Origin: Tachypleus tridentatus
Taxonomy: Eukaryota > Arthropoda > Merostomata > Xiphosura > Limulidae
Direction of reading: 5' to 3'
Assembly: GCF_004210375.1 (NCBI RefSeq)
Contig: NC_134830.1
Location: 11,346,001-11,410,000 of the forward strand
Length of the DNA stretch: 64,000 bases
This document shows positions 25,540-36,415 of the stretch, in pieces. Below the pieces are notes generated by a model, which made no database searches, had not been told where the DNA came from, and worked only from the letters and a program-made list of their open reading frames with translations. Every line of letters starts with the position of its first letter. Position 1 is the first letter of the stretch. Made by a program: the position numbers and the translations under genes.

Positions 25540-25919
25540 TTCAAAAACCCGGCACTAAACTGAGGTCTATACTGTGTAAAAACTACACTGACAAACACCA
25601 CACCAACATTATTTATAAAATACAATGTGATAACTGCCACGACTTCTATATTGGAGAAACAAGTAGAAAAATGGAAACCAGATTCAAAGAACCTAAAAAG
25701 TCACCTTCACACGTTTTCGAACACTGCAAGTCAAATAAACACAACATAACCATAGAAAACACTCAAATACTAAATAAAGAAACAAACATAAACAAACGCA
25801 AAATTAAAGAAGCCTTACTTATACAACAACTTAAACCCAAAATAAACCAATATAAAGGAACGCCTTTATACCTATATCAATATAATAAAATAAATAAAAT
25901 TATATATTCAAACATCTAA
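25540..25919 (+). pseudogene. PLE GIY-YIG endonuclease domain
   Basis: A cysteine/histidine-rich lead (IIYKIQCDNCHDFYIGETSR) runs straight into the GIY-YIG equivalent FYIGETSRKMETRFKE, with the catalytic arginine context MxxRF. HVFEHCKSNKHN and REALLIQQLKPKIN-like sequence follow. This is the layout of canonical Penelope endonucleases, which nick DNA for target-primed reverse transcription. The domain is out of frame with the RT, and the annotated open part starts only at 25671. Confidence 0.88.
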
Positions 25920-26005
25920 TACCGCCCTCTACATTTCGACACACAGTTACACAACCCCTTTCAAACATGTGGTCAGCTTTCGGTCAGTTACCTTTTTCTT
26001 TGTGA

Positions 26006-26040
26006 ACCTGACGATGACCGAAGAAGGTCGAAACGTTGTT
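26006..26040 (+). ncRNA. Hammerhead-ribozyme-like core in the PLE 3' end
   Basis: CTGACGA (26008-26014), a four-pair stem GACC/GGTC closed by a GAAGAA loop (26016-26029), then GAAAC (26030-26034). This reproduces the CUGANGA-helix II-GAAA catalytic order of hammerhead ribozymes, which are documented in the pseudo-LTRs of PLEs. There is one unpaired base before helix II. Helices I and III are weak by eye (GTTC after the core could supply a UC cleavage dinucleotide). Activity is therefore uncertain. Confidence 0.4.
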
Positions 26041-26231
26041 CGCTCTTCTATGTAAAATATTTTCTCAACCCAAACGAGCCGTTTCTGCATATAAATTTCT
26101 CAACAAGTGGGTTTCTCGACATCACTGATTATAAATAAATAAAGCTAGAACTTTCTGATTATAATGAAAGAGTTAATTTTGTATTAGGGTTCATTCAAGT
26201 GCTCACTTTGTTCCACAACTTACGTTGTTTC

Positions 26232-26371
26232 AAATAGTTTGTTGTTGTTGTTTTTTGAATTAAGCACAAAGCTACACAATGGGCTATCTGTTCTCTGCCC
26301 ACCACAGGTATCTAAACCCAGTTTTTAGCGTTGTAAGTCCGCATATATACCGCTGAGCCACTGGGGGCTGT
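26232..26371 (-). mobile_element. Short tRNA-derived SINE, family B
   Basis: Read on minus, it begins GCCCCCAGTGGCTCAGCGGT, passes an internal box, and ends ACAGATAGCCCATTGTGTAG, CTTTGTGCTTAATTC and a CAA-rich tail. The head resembles a tRNA A-box region (TGGCTCAGCGGTA). Length is about 130 bp. Related copies lie at 44823 and 50680, among others. Confidence 0.8.
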
Positions 26372-26641
26372 TTCAAATAGATATAACAAGTCTAGATACG
26401 AGAATCCTTAAATATATACGTTATGAGTAATCTCCAGTGAACCATAAAAAATAAACTAAATATTTGTATACTGCCATATGTATATACATAATAAATATGG
26501 CTCTGTGCACGCTCAATCATATATATATATTCTTGCCCTGGAAATAAGAACTCGACCTCTGCTGATTTAATAGCTTCTAATCTCAGCAGATATTGCTGGG
26601 TTAACCAGTGGAGTTTGGGCGAGATTATGAGGGTCATAAGT
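26372..26641. other. Unique sequence at the left edge of the assembly gap
   Basis: No exon seen. TA microsatellite at 26518-26531. Confidence 0.5.
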
Positions 26642-27141
26642 NNNNNNNNNNNNNNNNNNNNNNNNNNNNNNNNNNNNNNNNNNNNNNNNNNNNNNNNNNN
26701 NNNNNNNNNNNNNNNNNNNNNNNNNNNNNNNNNNNNNNNNNNNNNNNNNNNNNNNNNNNNNNNNNNNNNNNNNNNNNNNNNNNNNNNNNNNNNNNNNNNN
26801 NNNNNNNNNNNNNNNNNNNNNNNNNNNNNNNNNNNNNNNNNNNNNNNNNNNNNNNNNNNNNNNNNNNNNNNNNNNNNNNNNNNNNNNNNNNNNNNNNNNN
26901 NNNNNNNNNNNNNNNNNNNNNNNNNNNNNNNNNNNNNNNNNNNNNNNNNNNNNNNNNNNNNNNNNNNNNNNNNNNNNNNNNNNNNNNNNNNNNNNNNNNN
27001 NNNNNNNNNNNNNNNNNNNNNNNNNNNNNNNNNNNNNNNNNNNNNNNNNNNNNNNNNNNNNNNNNNNNNNNNNNNNNNNNNNNNNNNNNNNNNNNNNNNN
27101 NNNNNNNNNNNNNNNNNNNNNNNNNNNNNNNNNNNNNNNNN
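26642..27141. other. Assembly gap, exactly 500 N
   Basis: A run of exactly 500 N is the usual placeholder for a scaffold gap of set or unknown length. No open frame across it has meaning. Confidence 0.99.
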
Positions 27142-27920
27142 AAATTGTTCATGATGACATACAGGAATTACTGTAGAACATTTTAACATTGACTACAAAA
27201 CCATTGCAGGTGTGTTATCAGTCTAAATTGTAAAATATATATCTGTATTTTGCAACAAATGTAGGCTATGGTAATAAAGACAAATATATGTGGAAAATAA
27301 TAACACACTTTAGTACACTTATACATACATTTAAAGCAAATAGTTGAACAATTTCAAAATTATCTTAGTTTTAAAAGGAATGAAACTTTAACTCCAGATT
27401 GTAATAAAACAGGAATCCGGTTTTGTTTAGTGGATTACATGTATATGGACTGTGCTTTGAAATATAAATTTAAATTTGTAAAATTGAAATTATGAAAATA
27501 TTACATGCAATAAATATGAAGAGTATTAAATGTAATTATTACAAACATTACTTTGTAAGTTTAACAAGTTATGTAATATATTAAAGCAATTTCTAGTATT
27601 TGTATCAACTTGTATTATTAACCATTTTTCAATATATTTAATTAACATGATTATATTGTGTAAAAATATGCCATACTTTAATATCAGACCTCAATAGAAG
27701 TATAAAGAAAAATGATAATTTTTCTTGGCCTTGACAGCATTTTCTAACCCTTGTAACTCAAATATTTAATACTCAGTTAATTCATGTTTGTTAATTTTAC
27801 ATTAATGGAATACTATTTTTAAAATTATTTTGTTGCTAATACTGAGAAAAGTGTGTCCCAGAAATCTTGGTATGTGCTTTATACACAAGTTAGTTTATTT
27901 TCTCATCCTGAAAAAAGATA
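27142..27920. other. Non-coding, probably MED30 intron
   Basis: AT-rich, nothing recognised. It lies upstream of an acceptor site used by the next MED30 exon, so it is probably intronic. Confidence 0.5.
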
Positions 27921-27924
27921 TTAA

Positions 27925-28158
27925 CCCGTTGACTGCCAAGTATTTCAGCTGCTACAATACAACTCTAATGCTTCTTCATTTTATAACTTTTTTTGTATGA
28001 TTTTGATTGAAAAAGTGAAACAATGTAGGTCAAATGTATGTGTATGGTGCTGACATCTAGCGTTGAAGTAGGTATTATTGAGAATGAATTAACTCATCCA
28101 TGTGGCACTGTGTTACCATCAGCTTGACGAAGTATCTCTGCCTATGGCACTGAACAGG
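27925..28158. mobile_element. piggyBac-like MITE with TTAA target duplication
   Basis: A 234-bp segment flanked by TTAA at both sides (27921-27924 and 28159-28162). Its ends are imperfect inverted repeats: CCCGTTGACTGCCA on the left, and CCTGTTCAGTGCCA when the right end is read on the minus strand. TTAA duplication and CCC/CCT-type ends are the hallmarks of piggyBac elements. No coding capacity. Confidence 0.75.
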
Positions 28159-28460
28159 TTAATTTTGAATACGACTAACATAATTAACATAATCAATTGA
28201 TGTTAAAAATTGATTCATCTTTGGTATTTGTATCTTGATTTTATGTTTAATGATAATTGTTAAATTTGTTTGGAGATAATGCCACAATTAGCAATCAGTG
28301 AGCTGTTGGATTCTGTGTGTTATATGGTATTAGCTCATTAGTGTTTTACAGTTATAATTTATCATGTAGTATTTATTGTTTATAATACTTGTGTTTTGTG
28401 TGATAGGTTGCATAGTTTTTTAGAACCATATGAATAAAATTTACTGTTGTGTTCATATAG

Positions 28461-28561
28461 AGCCTAGTTCAATGAAAGATGAGATGGATACTAAACAAGA
28501 AGACAGAAAAGTGACAGAAAAATTGAGATATTTCAATGAAGAGCACAAAGAACTAGTAGAA
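28461..28561 (+). CDS. MED30: Mediator complex subunit 30, penultimate coding exon
   Basis: MED30 is a metazoan subunit of the Mediator head region, a nuclear bridge between activators and RNA polymerase II. The exon follows TTCATATAG (acceptor) and ends GTAGAA|GTAAGT (donor). Two bases complete a split codon, then 33 codons read PSSMKDEMDTKQEDRKVTEK and LRYFNEEHKELVE. This matches the loosely conserved linker and the start of the C-terminal helix of MED30 (an EE(R/H)-rich run before the LKQKN-type block). The exon alone would be a weak call. Its phase-0 junction with the strongly conserved exon at 36765 supports it. The N-terminal exons are not found between the gap and this exon. Confidence 0.8.
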
Positions 28562-30344
28562 GTAAGTTTTAAGCATCATACATAACATGTGTAACATTTT
28601 GTGTGTAATAGCTGGGTCACCTGCAAGTTTAACCTTTCCATAATGAGTTTTGAATATATATTATTTAAGTTATATCCCTGTAATATTTTTCTACAATTCC
28701 ATGCAGTTCCTCTATGTAGCTCTAACATTCTCATTAGCCTGATGTCTCAAGTTCACAGACATGTGCTAATTCATTTTATATGTAACTAATTTACATATTT
28801 CAGCTTTATTATTTAGTACCAAACTATTGTGTTTGTGTTTCTGTATGATCTTGTGAGGTAGCCTATTTAAACAGACAATGCAGAAAAATATACAGCTGGA
28901 TTGAATTAAGATCACATTCAAGTCTTGTTGAAGTATCATGAACCACAATACTAGTTCATAATAGGGATCACAAAACAATTTGTTCAAAACTCTAATAAAA
29001 CATTTGGAAAAATAACACCTTAAAAGTAGCCTTAGTTATGAAACAACACTCAAAACCTTCCGTTTAATAGTTAAGACCACCCAAACATTGATAATAAGCA
29101 AAATAAGTGATTTCCCAATTTGAATCAAAATTTGTCTGTTCGTGTTATTATTATTGTTTTGTTTCACCAGCTTACAGCAAAAATAAGATCGATATACTGA
29201 ATGAAATGCTGTGAATGGCCATGACCCATTTAGAATTAGATTATTTTTCATTGCAAATTGATTTACATGGTTGTAAATATGTAATAAATGCAATGTTATG
29301 AGTGGCAACCTTTGTACTCAACACCTATTTACACAAAATTTCAGGCACAAAGCCACTTGACTGAGTAAATAATTACTTTTAACTGACACAAAACTTTATT
29401 TAAAGATATGCTTTAGTTATATTTTGTTTGAAAAGACTGCATTTATACTGATAAAATGTTATAACAGTGGGGGTTATGTCTTACTTTAGGGATATTTACC
29501 CATTTTTTGTTCATTAAAAAAAGCTAAATACCAAATAATTAAAAGTTATAATTTAAAATCTACAAATTGGCATTACAAAAAGTAAACAAACATGGAAGAA
29601 TGTATACTGCTAATAGATTGTTCTATTTACAACCCCATTATGACCCAACTGTAAAATTATTGCAAGTTATATATAAATAATAGTGTGGGATTACAAAGGA
29701 ATTTTGAAAGAAAGAAAAATAATACTTTCAAGATTAATTCAATCTTAATTTTATCATGCTCAAAAATTTCCTATGTCCTTCATTTTCTGCCATAAAAAAA
29801 GTCTGGGTTTTCTTAATGTGAATTTGTTGGAAACTACAACTTGAGCATTTTTTGGTATAGTAATTGCAAAATGCTACAAGAAAGTTCCCAGTTTGCAGTT
29901 GCCTATTGTTACTTTAATTTGTGGTCTTTATGGATTTTCAAGACTATATTTCAGAATGTTTTTTCAGAGGCTGATTAACATAATATATTTCCTTACTGAG
30001 ACAATGATGATGATTCTGTCTGTTGTTATCTGAAATTGTGATTGCATATTCAGTATTTATTACCTTTGCCACCAAAGGAAGAGAGAGGCTATGTTTTCTA
30101 AGTGTGCATCTGTCTATCAGCAAGATTTCTCAAAGGGTTGAATAGATTTGTATGAAAGATTGTGTACTTGGAATTAATTAGTTTTCAAAAGATTAAAGTT
30201 CAGGGTCACAGCAAGGGCATGACAATCTAAAAGTTTTTGCCTGTCAACATGGGGACTGCCTTTTTCATGTTATTTTTGCTTTATAACTCAATCAAAAATG
30301 ATAAGATTTTGATGAAACTTGGTGGACATATGTTGAATATTATT

Positions 30345-31130
30345 TGTGGGATATACAAGATTGTTTAGTGTGAGAGATATTATGTAATAGTGTAATATTA
30401 AATGATTATTTAATTTTTGTAACAAGTATTAACAGTAATTATTTGTAAACCAATAGTTATGATGAATGTTGTTCTATATCTCTGTAAGAGATATTCATTG
30501 TGTGTGTAGCTTAACTGTTGTAGTATTGTTGATGTCATCTTTCTTAAAACCTCTAAGATTTTCTTGGTATGTGAGTATTGTTGCATCATAACATCTTCTA
30601 GTTTGTTGAAAGTTCCAGGCCACAGTTGGAATGTGTGATATTGGTGTCAAAGTGATTGCAAGTCAAGTAGGTGAATTTAGTCAGCATGTGAGTGATTAGC
30701 CTTCATGACTGATAGATTTAAGTAGATTTACAGTTTAACAGAGATGGGGAATAATTTGTCTTGTTGAAGGGTGTTCTGAAGTAATTGAACCTGCCTGTGT
30801 GGACTCTGATGAAAAGGAGACCGCTATTTAAAGTTCAGGGTAACATCAGTTAATTATTCACAGATACTAGAGTTGAGAAAGATAATTCCTCTTTACAGTT
30901 GGATTCTAAAGTAATTGAATCAGTATGAACTCTTGACAAGAAAAGAGAATTAGAATTTGAGAAAAATTTGTGATTTCTTATTGTGTAAACATTTTATACA
31001 TAAATTTATCTTGTTTTGAATATTATTTTAAAACAAGTGGATGGTGTGTTGTCTGTTTATTATCCAAATTTACACCAAGTCAGACACCTACTGTAGAAGA
31101 ATCCTAGCCCACTGTATTTTAAAACCTGAG
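30345..31130 (+). repeat. 5' LTR of the Gmr1-like relic
   Basis: Starts TGTGGGATATACAA. It shares with the 3' copy the blocks TTAAATGATTATTTA-like, ATTTTCTTGGTAT/ATTTTGTTGCTAT, TTCTAAAGTAATTGAATCAG, GACAAGAAAAG, TTATTATCCAAATTTA and AGCCCACT. It is about 260 bp longer than the 3' copy owing to a segment at about 30625-30890. Exact end uncertain by several bases. Confidence 0.75.
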
Positions 31131-31499
31131 CCAGTCAGGATTATACAGTGGGAAGTGATACCAGAAATAAGTAGCTTTATATACACACAATAGTAGTGGT
31201 AATGGAAATAGTGTAGAGATTACAAACATGCTATATAACCATGTCAACAGATTTGATAAATGGGTAGAAAAAGGTGAGCGCCTTTGGCTCCAATATAGTA
31301 ATCTACAAGATTTTATTAAATAACAAGAAGAACTAGAGAGAGAAGAGGTGGGTAGAAAAGAAAAAGAAAAATTACAAGAAAGAAAGTCTAGAAATAGAGA
31401 GAAAATAAGAGCACAAATTGAAATTGCCAAGTTCACTAAACAGAAAGAAGAAAGACCCAAGAATGACATCTTTAGTCAGGGCAAATTAACCCAAGCTGC

Positions 31500-31620
31500 C
31501 CAAATTTGATTAAAAGAAAGATGACATGGATGCTTTCCTGGAGAAATATGAAAGATTTGGCCATAGTCAGAACTGGGACAAAGGTGACTGGGCAGTCTAT
31601 CTTAGCCTACTCCTGTACCA
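31500..31620 (+). pseudogene. Retroelement gag fragment
   Basis: One frame reads LPKFD, stop, KKDDMDAFLEKYERFGHSQN and WDKGDWAVYLSLLL. This is the LPKFDExxDDxDAxLxRFERF core typical of gag in arthropod and vertebrate Gmr1-like elements. One in-frame TAA interrupts it. The upstream charged stretch, interrupted by a stop near 31320, probably belongs to the same gag. Confidence 0.8.
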
Positions 31621-32129
31621 GATAGACTAAAATGGTCAAGTTTAAAGGACTGGCAGATGTATGGATACATGAACAGTTCATGATAACATGTCAGTTGACA
31701 TGTCGCTCTTGCTAAAGTAGAGTGCATCAAAAGATATGGATGAGATGCTCAAGCTGGTAGAACCAGTATATGAAAGCCCTTGGAAGGAGTATAACTGGTA
31801 AGTTCAAGAATATCCAGTTAATGTTAAAACCAGTGGTTGCTGACCAAGAGGTGACAAGAAGTTAACAGACAAATGAGAAAAAAGATTCTACATTTGTTAT
31901 GGAATATAAGCACATTACAAAGGAGTGCAAGTCTATCATTAACAAGTAACATCAGAAATATCAAAATAAAGTGAGCAGCTGCAACTACTTACAAAGATAG
32001 TACTACTGTTAAGAAACAAGAAAAGGGTGAATGTCACTGTGGATGCTGCTGCCAGGAGAAAACAATCAAGAAAATACATCAGATTCATAGCAGGAAGAAA
32101 GTGACGTTTCTTTAATTGATCAATGTGCA

Positions 32130-32520
32130 ACTAATGGTCAGCTGAGATTTGCAAATGGATGAACAGTGCCAGTAGTAATTGGAGCATGTTACAAATATCA
32201 AGAGATACCAATAAACAAAGGCTATGTCAGAAACAAGTTAGTGAAGGTCCTATGAGACACTGAATGCAGTAGTGAAAACCAGTCTATTATCTGATAACCA
32301 CATGACAGCAAGATGTGTCTGTATGTGCTAATTGATGGGACAGTGAGAAAGTTTCCCACAGCAAAAATAAAGGTGGATACTCCATACTGTGTATGAAACC
32401 TGTGTGTGTCAAGGCACCAATGTATAAAATGATAACTGGAAACATAGTAGATATTAGAAATTTGGAGGAACTAGACAGAAAGGAGACTGTCATTTGTAAT
32501 CACTACAAGAGTTCATGGGC
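32130..32520 (+). pseudogene. Retroelement protease-region fragment
   Basis: Readable pieces are KGYVRNKLVKVL, stop, DTECSSEN, where the family has an L-R-DTGCSS protease active-site block; the glycine is replaced by glutamate and a stop precedes it. LIDGTVRKFPTAKIKVDTPY follows, matching the family's conserved segment after the active site. NIVDIRNLEE then matches the GNIPGARxP block. Confidence 0.75.
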
Positions 32521-32769
32521 AGAATATAAAGATATCAAGCCTTTGTGAGTATCAAAAATTGACATCTTGATTGTAGAGCTAAGGGAGTGGAAGAAAGCTC
32601 ATAAAAAAGACCATCCTCTGCAGAAGCATTGCACAAGAGAAAGTCAAGCACAATATGAAATGGAAAGAGACTGACAGATCAGAGGACCAGAAATAATATT
32701 GAACTGAATCTATTGAAGTGGTTTTGCTGAGGAATTTAAATACATAAAAGTCAGTAAGAAGTACTTGTA

Positions 32770-33193
32770 TAACAAGATGGTCAAGGATTGACATTTTAAT
32801 ATCAGACAGAAAGTCTTAGTTCTGTTAACCACAACTTAACAACACACTCCTCTGCAGTAGAAAGGACCTTTTGCATCACTGCAAGTGATAAATAAAATGC
32901 ACTATAAAGTGTATAGGATGACTAAAATCTACTGCACCAATCTGTTGAAAAGGTACTTCAAGAGAAAAGAAAGTCTGATGGTTGCAACTATTAAGATACA
33001 GAGGGACGTAGCTGTTGTGGCTGTCATAGAAGCAGAATCTGAAAACAGTGACTTCATTATTGAAGGTGAAGATCTGCTAGGCCTAAGACAATTGGATGGA
33101 GATGAAACATACAAGGATATCAACACAAATGAGGAACTGACTGGTCAGAAGAAGGAAGAGGTACAAGATCTAGTGTGCCAGTATACAGATTGA
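32770..33193 (+). pseudogene. Retroelement integrase C-terminus joined to RT N-terminus
   Basis: The sequence reads QKVLVLLTTT, stop, then a KGPFA block, then YKVYRMTKIYCTNLLKRYFK, the family's V-Y(H/C)-NLLKRY integrase tail. The same open frame (32885-33193) continues through VAVVAVIEAE to DINTNEELTGQKKEEVQDLV and CQYTD, matching the INxxLxxxQxxEVxxLLxxFxD(I/V)F lead of the RT. It stops at TGA 33191, before the RT catalytic blocks. Confidence 0.75.
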
Positions 33194-33408
33194 TTAAGAA
33201 AAACAGGCTTCAGGCAACACAAAATCAAGACGAAAACAAAGGATCCTATCAAAGAAAATTCTATTAGAGGCTCTTTGAGAAGAGAGACCAACAAAGTAAC
33301 TGTAAATGTTAGTGCAAACTATATAAGGAATATTAATGTGTGAACTGAGAAAAATCTTTTTATATAGTGTAAAAAATATTGTCAATATATTTCTTGAAGA
33401 GGAGTTAT

Positions 33409-33935
33409 TGTTGGGTATGCAATATTGTTTAATATAACTTATTATGTAATGATTTAATATTTAATGATTATTTAGTTTTCATAACAAAAATGTTAAAAGT
33501 AATTATCTTTGAGGTGACAGCTATGATAAGTTTCTTTACATAACTCAGTAAAAGTCATAAGGTGTGTGTATCGTAGTTAAAATGTTAATGTCATATTTCT
33601 CAAATCCTCCAAGATTTTGTTGCTATAAAAGTATTGTTAGTACATCATACCTTCTCCTAGTTTGTAAAAAGTTTCAGACCCAAGTTTTCTAAAGTAATTG
33701 AATCAGTCTGTGTAGACTTGACAAGAAAAGGGGATTATTTAGAATTTTAGATAAAACTGTGATTTTGTATTATGTAAAACATTTTTGTACACAAGTTTGA
33801 CTTATTTTGAATATATAGTTTTAAAACAAGTGTATTGTGTGACCTCCATTTATTATCCAAATTTATTGCAAATAAGTCACAAACACCTTCTGTAGAACAA
33901 TTCCAGCCCACTCATTTTAATACTCTAACATTATT
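33409..33935 (+). repeat. 3' LTR of the Gmr1-like relic
   Basis: Starts TGTTGGGTATGCAA, aligned with the 5' copy over most of its length, ending near CCAGCCCACTCATTTTAA. Shorter than the 5' copy by one internal block. Confidence 0.75.
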
Positions 33936-35635
33936 TGTCCTTGTCCTACCAGAAGTGGTCAATATCCATTGGTAATGATGAACATATTGACACATTTCCA
34001 AATGTTTTGAGAGCTGAGTATGATCAATGCTATGTGGTAGAGATATGTGCTCTAGTTAGTGCCACTGCTCATAGCATTATTTTATATAGTTATTGCTGTT
34101 TTTAAATAGTAGGTGTTAAGGTAGCAGTTGTAAATGTTGATAATTGGCAATTTATTCTGCATTTGTCACTGTTCTTTGTTTTGCATGCATTATTTTTGTT
34201 GTCTAATTTTAGCAGGCTGTTTAAAATCATAAGTTTCATATGTGTATTATATTTTCTCAAGCTAGAAATCCTATTTTGACTTCACGTGTACAATACTTAT
34301 AAATTTTATTGAAATCAAATTAGGGTTTTGTAGTTCAATGAAATAATGTATACACTATTTCCATCTTAGTTGTTTTTAAAGAGTCCCTAGTTGTAGATGT
34401 GAAAATATAATATTTGCATTCTGATTCAAGTTGTTTCTTTACTTGTTTGATTATCCCTCTTTCCTGTTTTTAAATTAACAATTTTTTTTACTAATCTTAT
34501 ATAATTTGTGGACTTGTAGGATATTTTGTTTGGTCTGGGTATGCGAGTTCAGTGTTTTCTCTTGTTCTAATCTGTTGATTTTTTTAGCAAAATTCTAAGT
34601 AGTTTAGGTAACATAAAACTGTTACATGTGACGTCTTTTATGTTTCAAGTTAACTTATGTTTTCTTGTTTTTATTTCCTATGTTCAATATATTTTTCACT
34701 TAATAATCCTGAACTGCATTTTATGCATACTTTAAATTTTTTCTGCTTAATATCAGTGTACATGTATACATACTGTCTGTATAACTTTATAACATACTGC
34801 ATTGTTTCTAATTTTTAATTCTTACTTCAAGGTTGTTTTGTTCATATTGAAATCATAATAAGTAAATTACAAAATTAAAATATTATATTTTATTTTATTT
34901 TTCAAAATTTATATAATTGTTTGGTATGTTTCTTGGTGGTGTAAATGTATTTTTGTGACAGTATTAATTGGTAAAATGCATTATATAAGAGCCACTGTTT
35001 TGTAATATGGATACCTATAAAATATTTTAAATAAAAGATGATTTAAATGAACATGGATCTTTTACATTATGTAACTACATTTATACACTGATTTTTGCTA
35101 ACCTGTAGGTAGTAAGCAACTAATGTGATTTTGATTTAGTATTTTCAGTCACTTTAGAAAAATTGGTTATCATTTATTTGTCAGTAACTATTGATTTGGT
35201 GGAAAAGTTGTAAATATTAAATAATTAGTCTATATCATAATACTTGCAGAATTTCACACTTGTGTTGAAACATTTCAGTTGTTTTTGTGGATGCTCAAGG
35301 AATTTGTTTTTTGTTTCTTTACTTCTTTTACTTGTACCATGTATGTATTGAATTCAACATTTAAACTTATTAAAATTTCTAATGTTTTTAATGCAGTTTG
35401 AATAATTTTAATACACATTTTTTTGTGATGAAAAGTTCTACATAAGTAACATCAATTTATTATCTCAAAGAATTTTTGACTGATTATAACATTTTTGATA
35501 AACAAGTTATTGTGGATGAAAAAATGTATTATCTGTTATGAAATTTCAAAATTACTAAACAACTATATATGACTTTGTAAATAATTTATTTGTACATTTA
35601 TTTGTTTCACTGTAACCTCCTAAAATTTGTAATTT

Positions 35636-35745
35636 TATTTTATTTTCTTTGGTTTGGCACAAAGCTATACAATGTCCATGCCTTATCTACCATAGGGAAT
35701 TGAACTTTTGATTTTAGCATTGTAAATTTGTTAACTTAGTGAAGA
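35636..35745 (-). mobile_element. Decayed SINE family B copy
   Basis: Contains GGCACAAAGCTATACAATG, a short CTACCATAGGGAATTGAAC block and TTTAGCATTGTAA in the same order as the 26232 and 50680 copies. Head lost. Confidence 0.5.
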
Positions 35746-36344
35746 CCCATGTTGGGATAATTATATTACATTTTGACAGTTTAATTCTATTCATACTTGA
35801 TTGTTTACTGCCTATGACAGCAGAAAAAAGATCTGAACATACATTTTAATAATATGTTGCAAAAGAGAATTTTATAGAAATGACAGGTATGGAATACTAG
35901 GGTGAATGTCACTCTTGAAAGTTAGTTTCATGCCCAGTCTCTTTCACAGTTGACAATGACATAATCAGACTTTGTTGCTTTTGCTAAATCAACCTATTAT
36001 TTAGGAACCAGGGTACATATGCATCCTTGAAAGTGCTTGGAAAGGGGCTTTTTCTTTTTTTTTTACAAAAGTACTTGAAAATATACCAGTAAAATATATC
36101 GATGTATCTAACTATATTGCATGTTGCAGGGTTGAACACAATAAATAGAGTATTTTCTTTTTTTAACCTTTACATTCATATGTTGGAACAAATAAATAGG
36201 AAATTTATAAAATTTTAGTAGAATTTGTAAATTTGTAGCTTCCTAAAAGAGTTTGAAAAGCATACTCGGAGTACTTGGAAAGCCCTTGAAAAATTTGGAT
36301 GTTTGCAGACTTGCAATGTTATAAACTGGGTTTTGATATTTGTA

Positions 36345-36415
36345 GTTGGCAGTCACAGGTAGCCCATTGTGTAGCTTTGTGCTTAATTAAAACAATCAAT
36401 CAACCAAACCTTGGA
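36345..36415 (+). mobile_element. SINE family B 3' tail fragment
   Basis: GCAGTCACAGGTAGCCCATT, GTGTAGCTTTGTGCTTAATT, then AAAACAATCAATCAACCAAA. It matches the 3' end of family B on the plus strand. Confidence 0.6.

Larger units (their letters stand above)
22980..26135 (+). mobile_element. Penelope-like retroelement (PLE), broken copy
   Basis: A 3.1-kb element on the plus strand with Penelope-type reverse transcriptase and a C-terminal GIY-YIG endonuclease. Its layout is inverted arm (about 22980-23222), a short direct copy of the 3' end (about 23222-23294), coding region, then the 3' end (about 25857-26135). The inverted arm is the reverse complement of the 3' end, and the direct copy repeats the sequence around GCATATAAATTTCTCAACAA and GTGGGTTTCTCGACATCACT. 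Pseudo-LTRs combined with an inverted copy are a known PLE feature. The coding region is broken by stops and shifts, so this copy is inactive. It lies in the second intron of the TRP channel gene. Confidence 0.93.
30345..33935 (+). mobile_element. Ty3/gypsy LTR retrotransposon relic, Gmr1-like
   Basis: Two diverged direct repeats (30345 to about 31130, and 33409 to about 33935) flank decayed coding sequence. In order along the plus strand there is a charged coiled gag segment (about 31229-31470), the gag block KDDMDAFLEKYERFGHSQNW (about 31510), a protease region, an integrase C-terminal block, and an RT-like start. Having the integrase C-terminus before the RT is the order of Gmr1-like (GIN) elements, not of most Ty3/gypsy elements. 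The RT/RNase H is missing, so the coding part has an internal or 3' deletion. LTR divergence and many stops imply an old insertion. Confidence 0.8.

Noticed and set aside
26392-27189. Open frames spanning the N run
   Set aside because: They consist of unknown residues across an assembly gap and carry no information.
30070-30340. Conserved-looking stretch as a further MED30 exon or regulatory element
   Set aside because: No open frame or splice sites; more likely an old interspersed repeat, class not determined.
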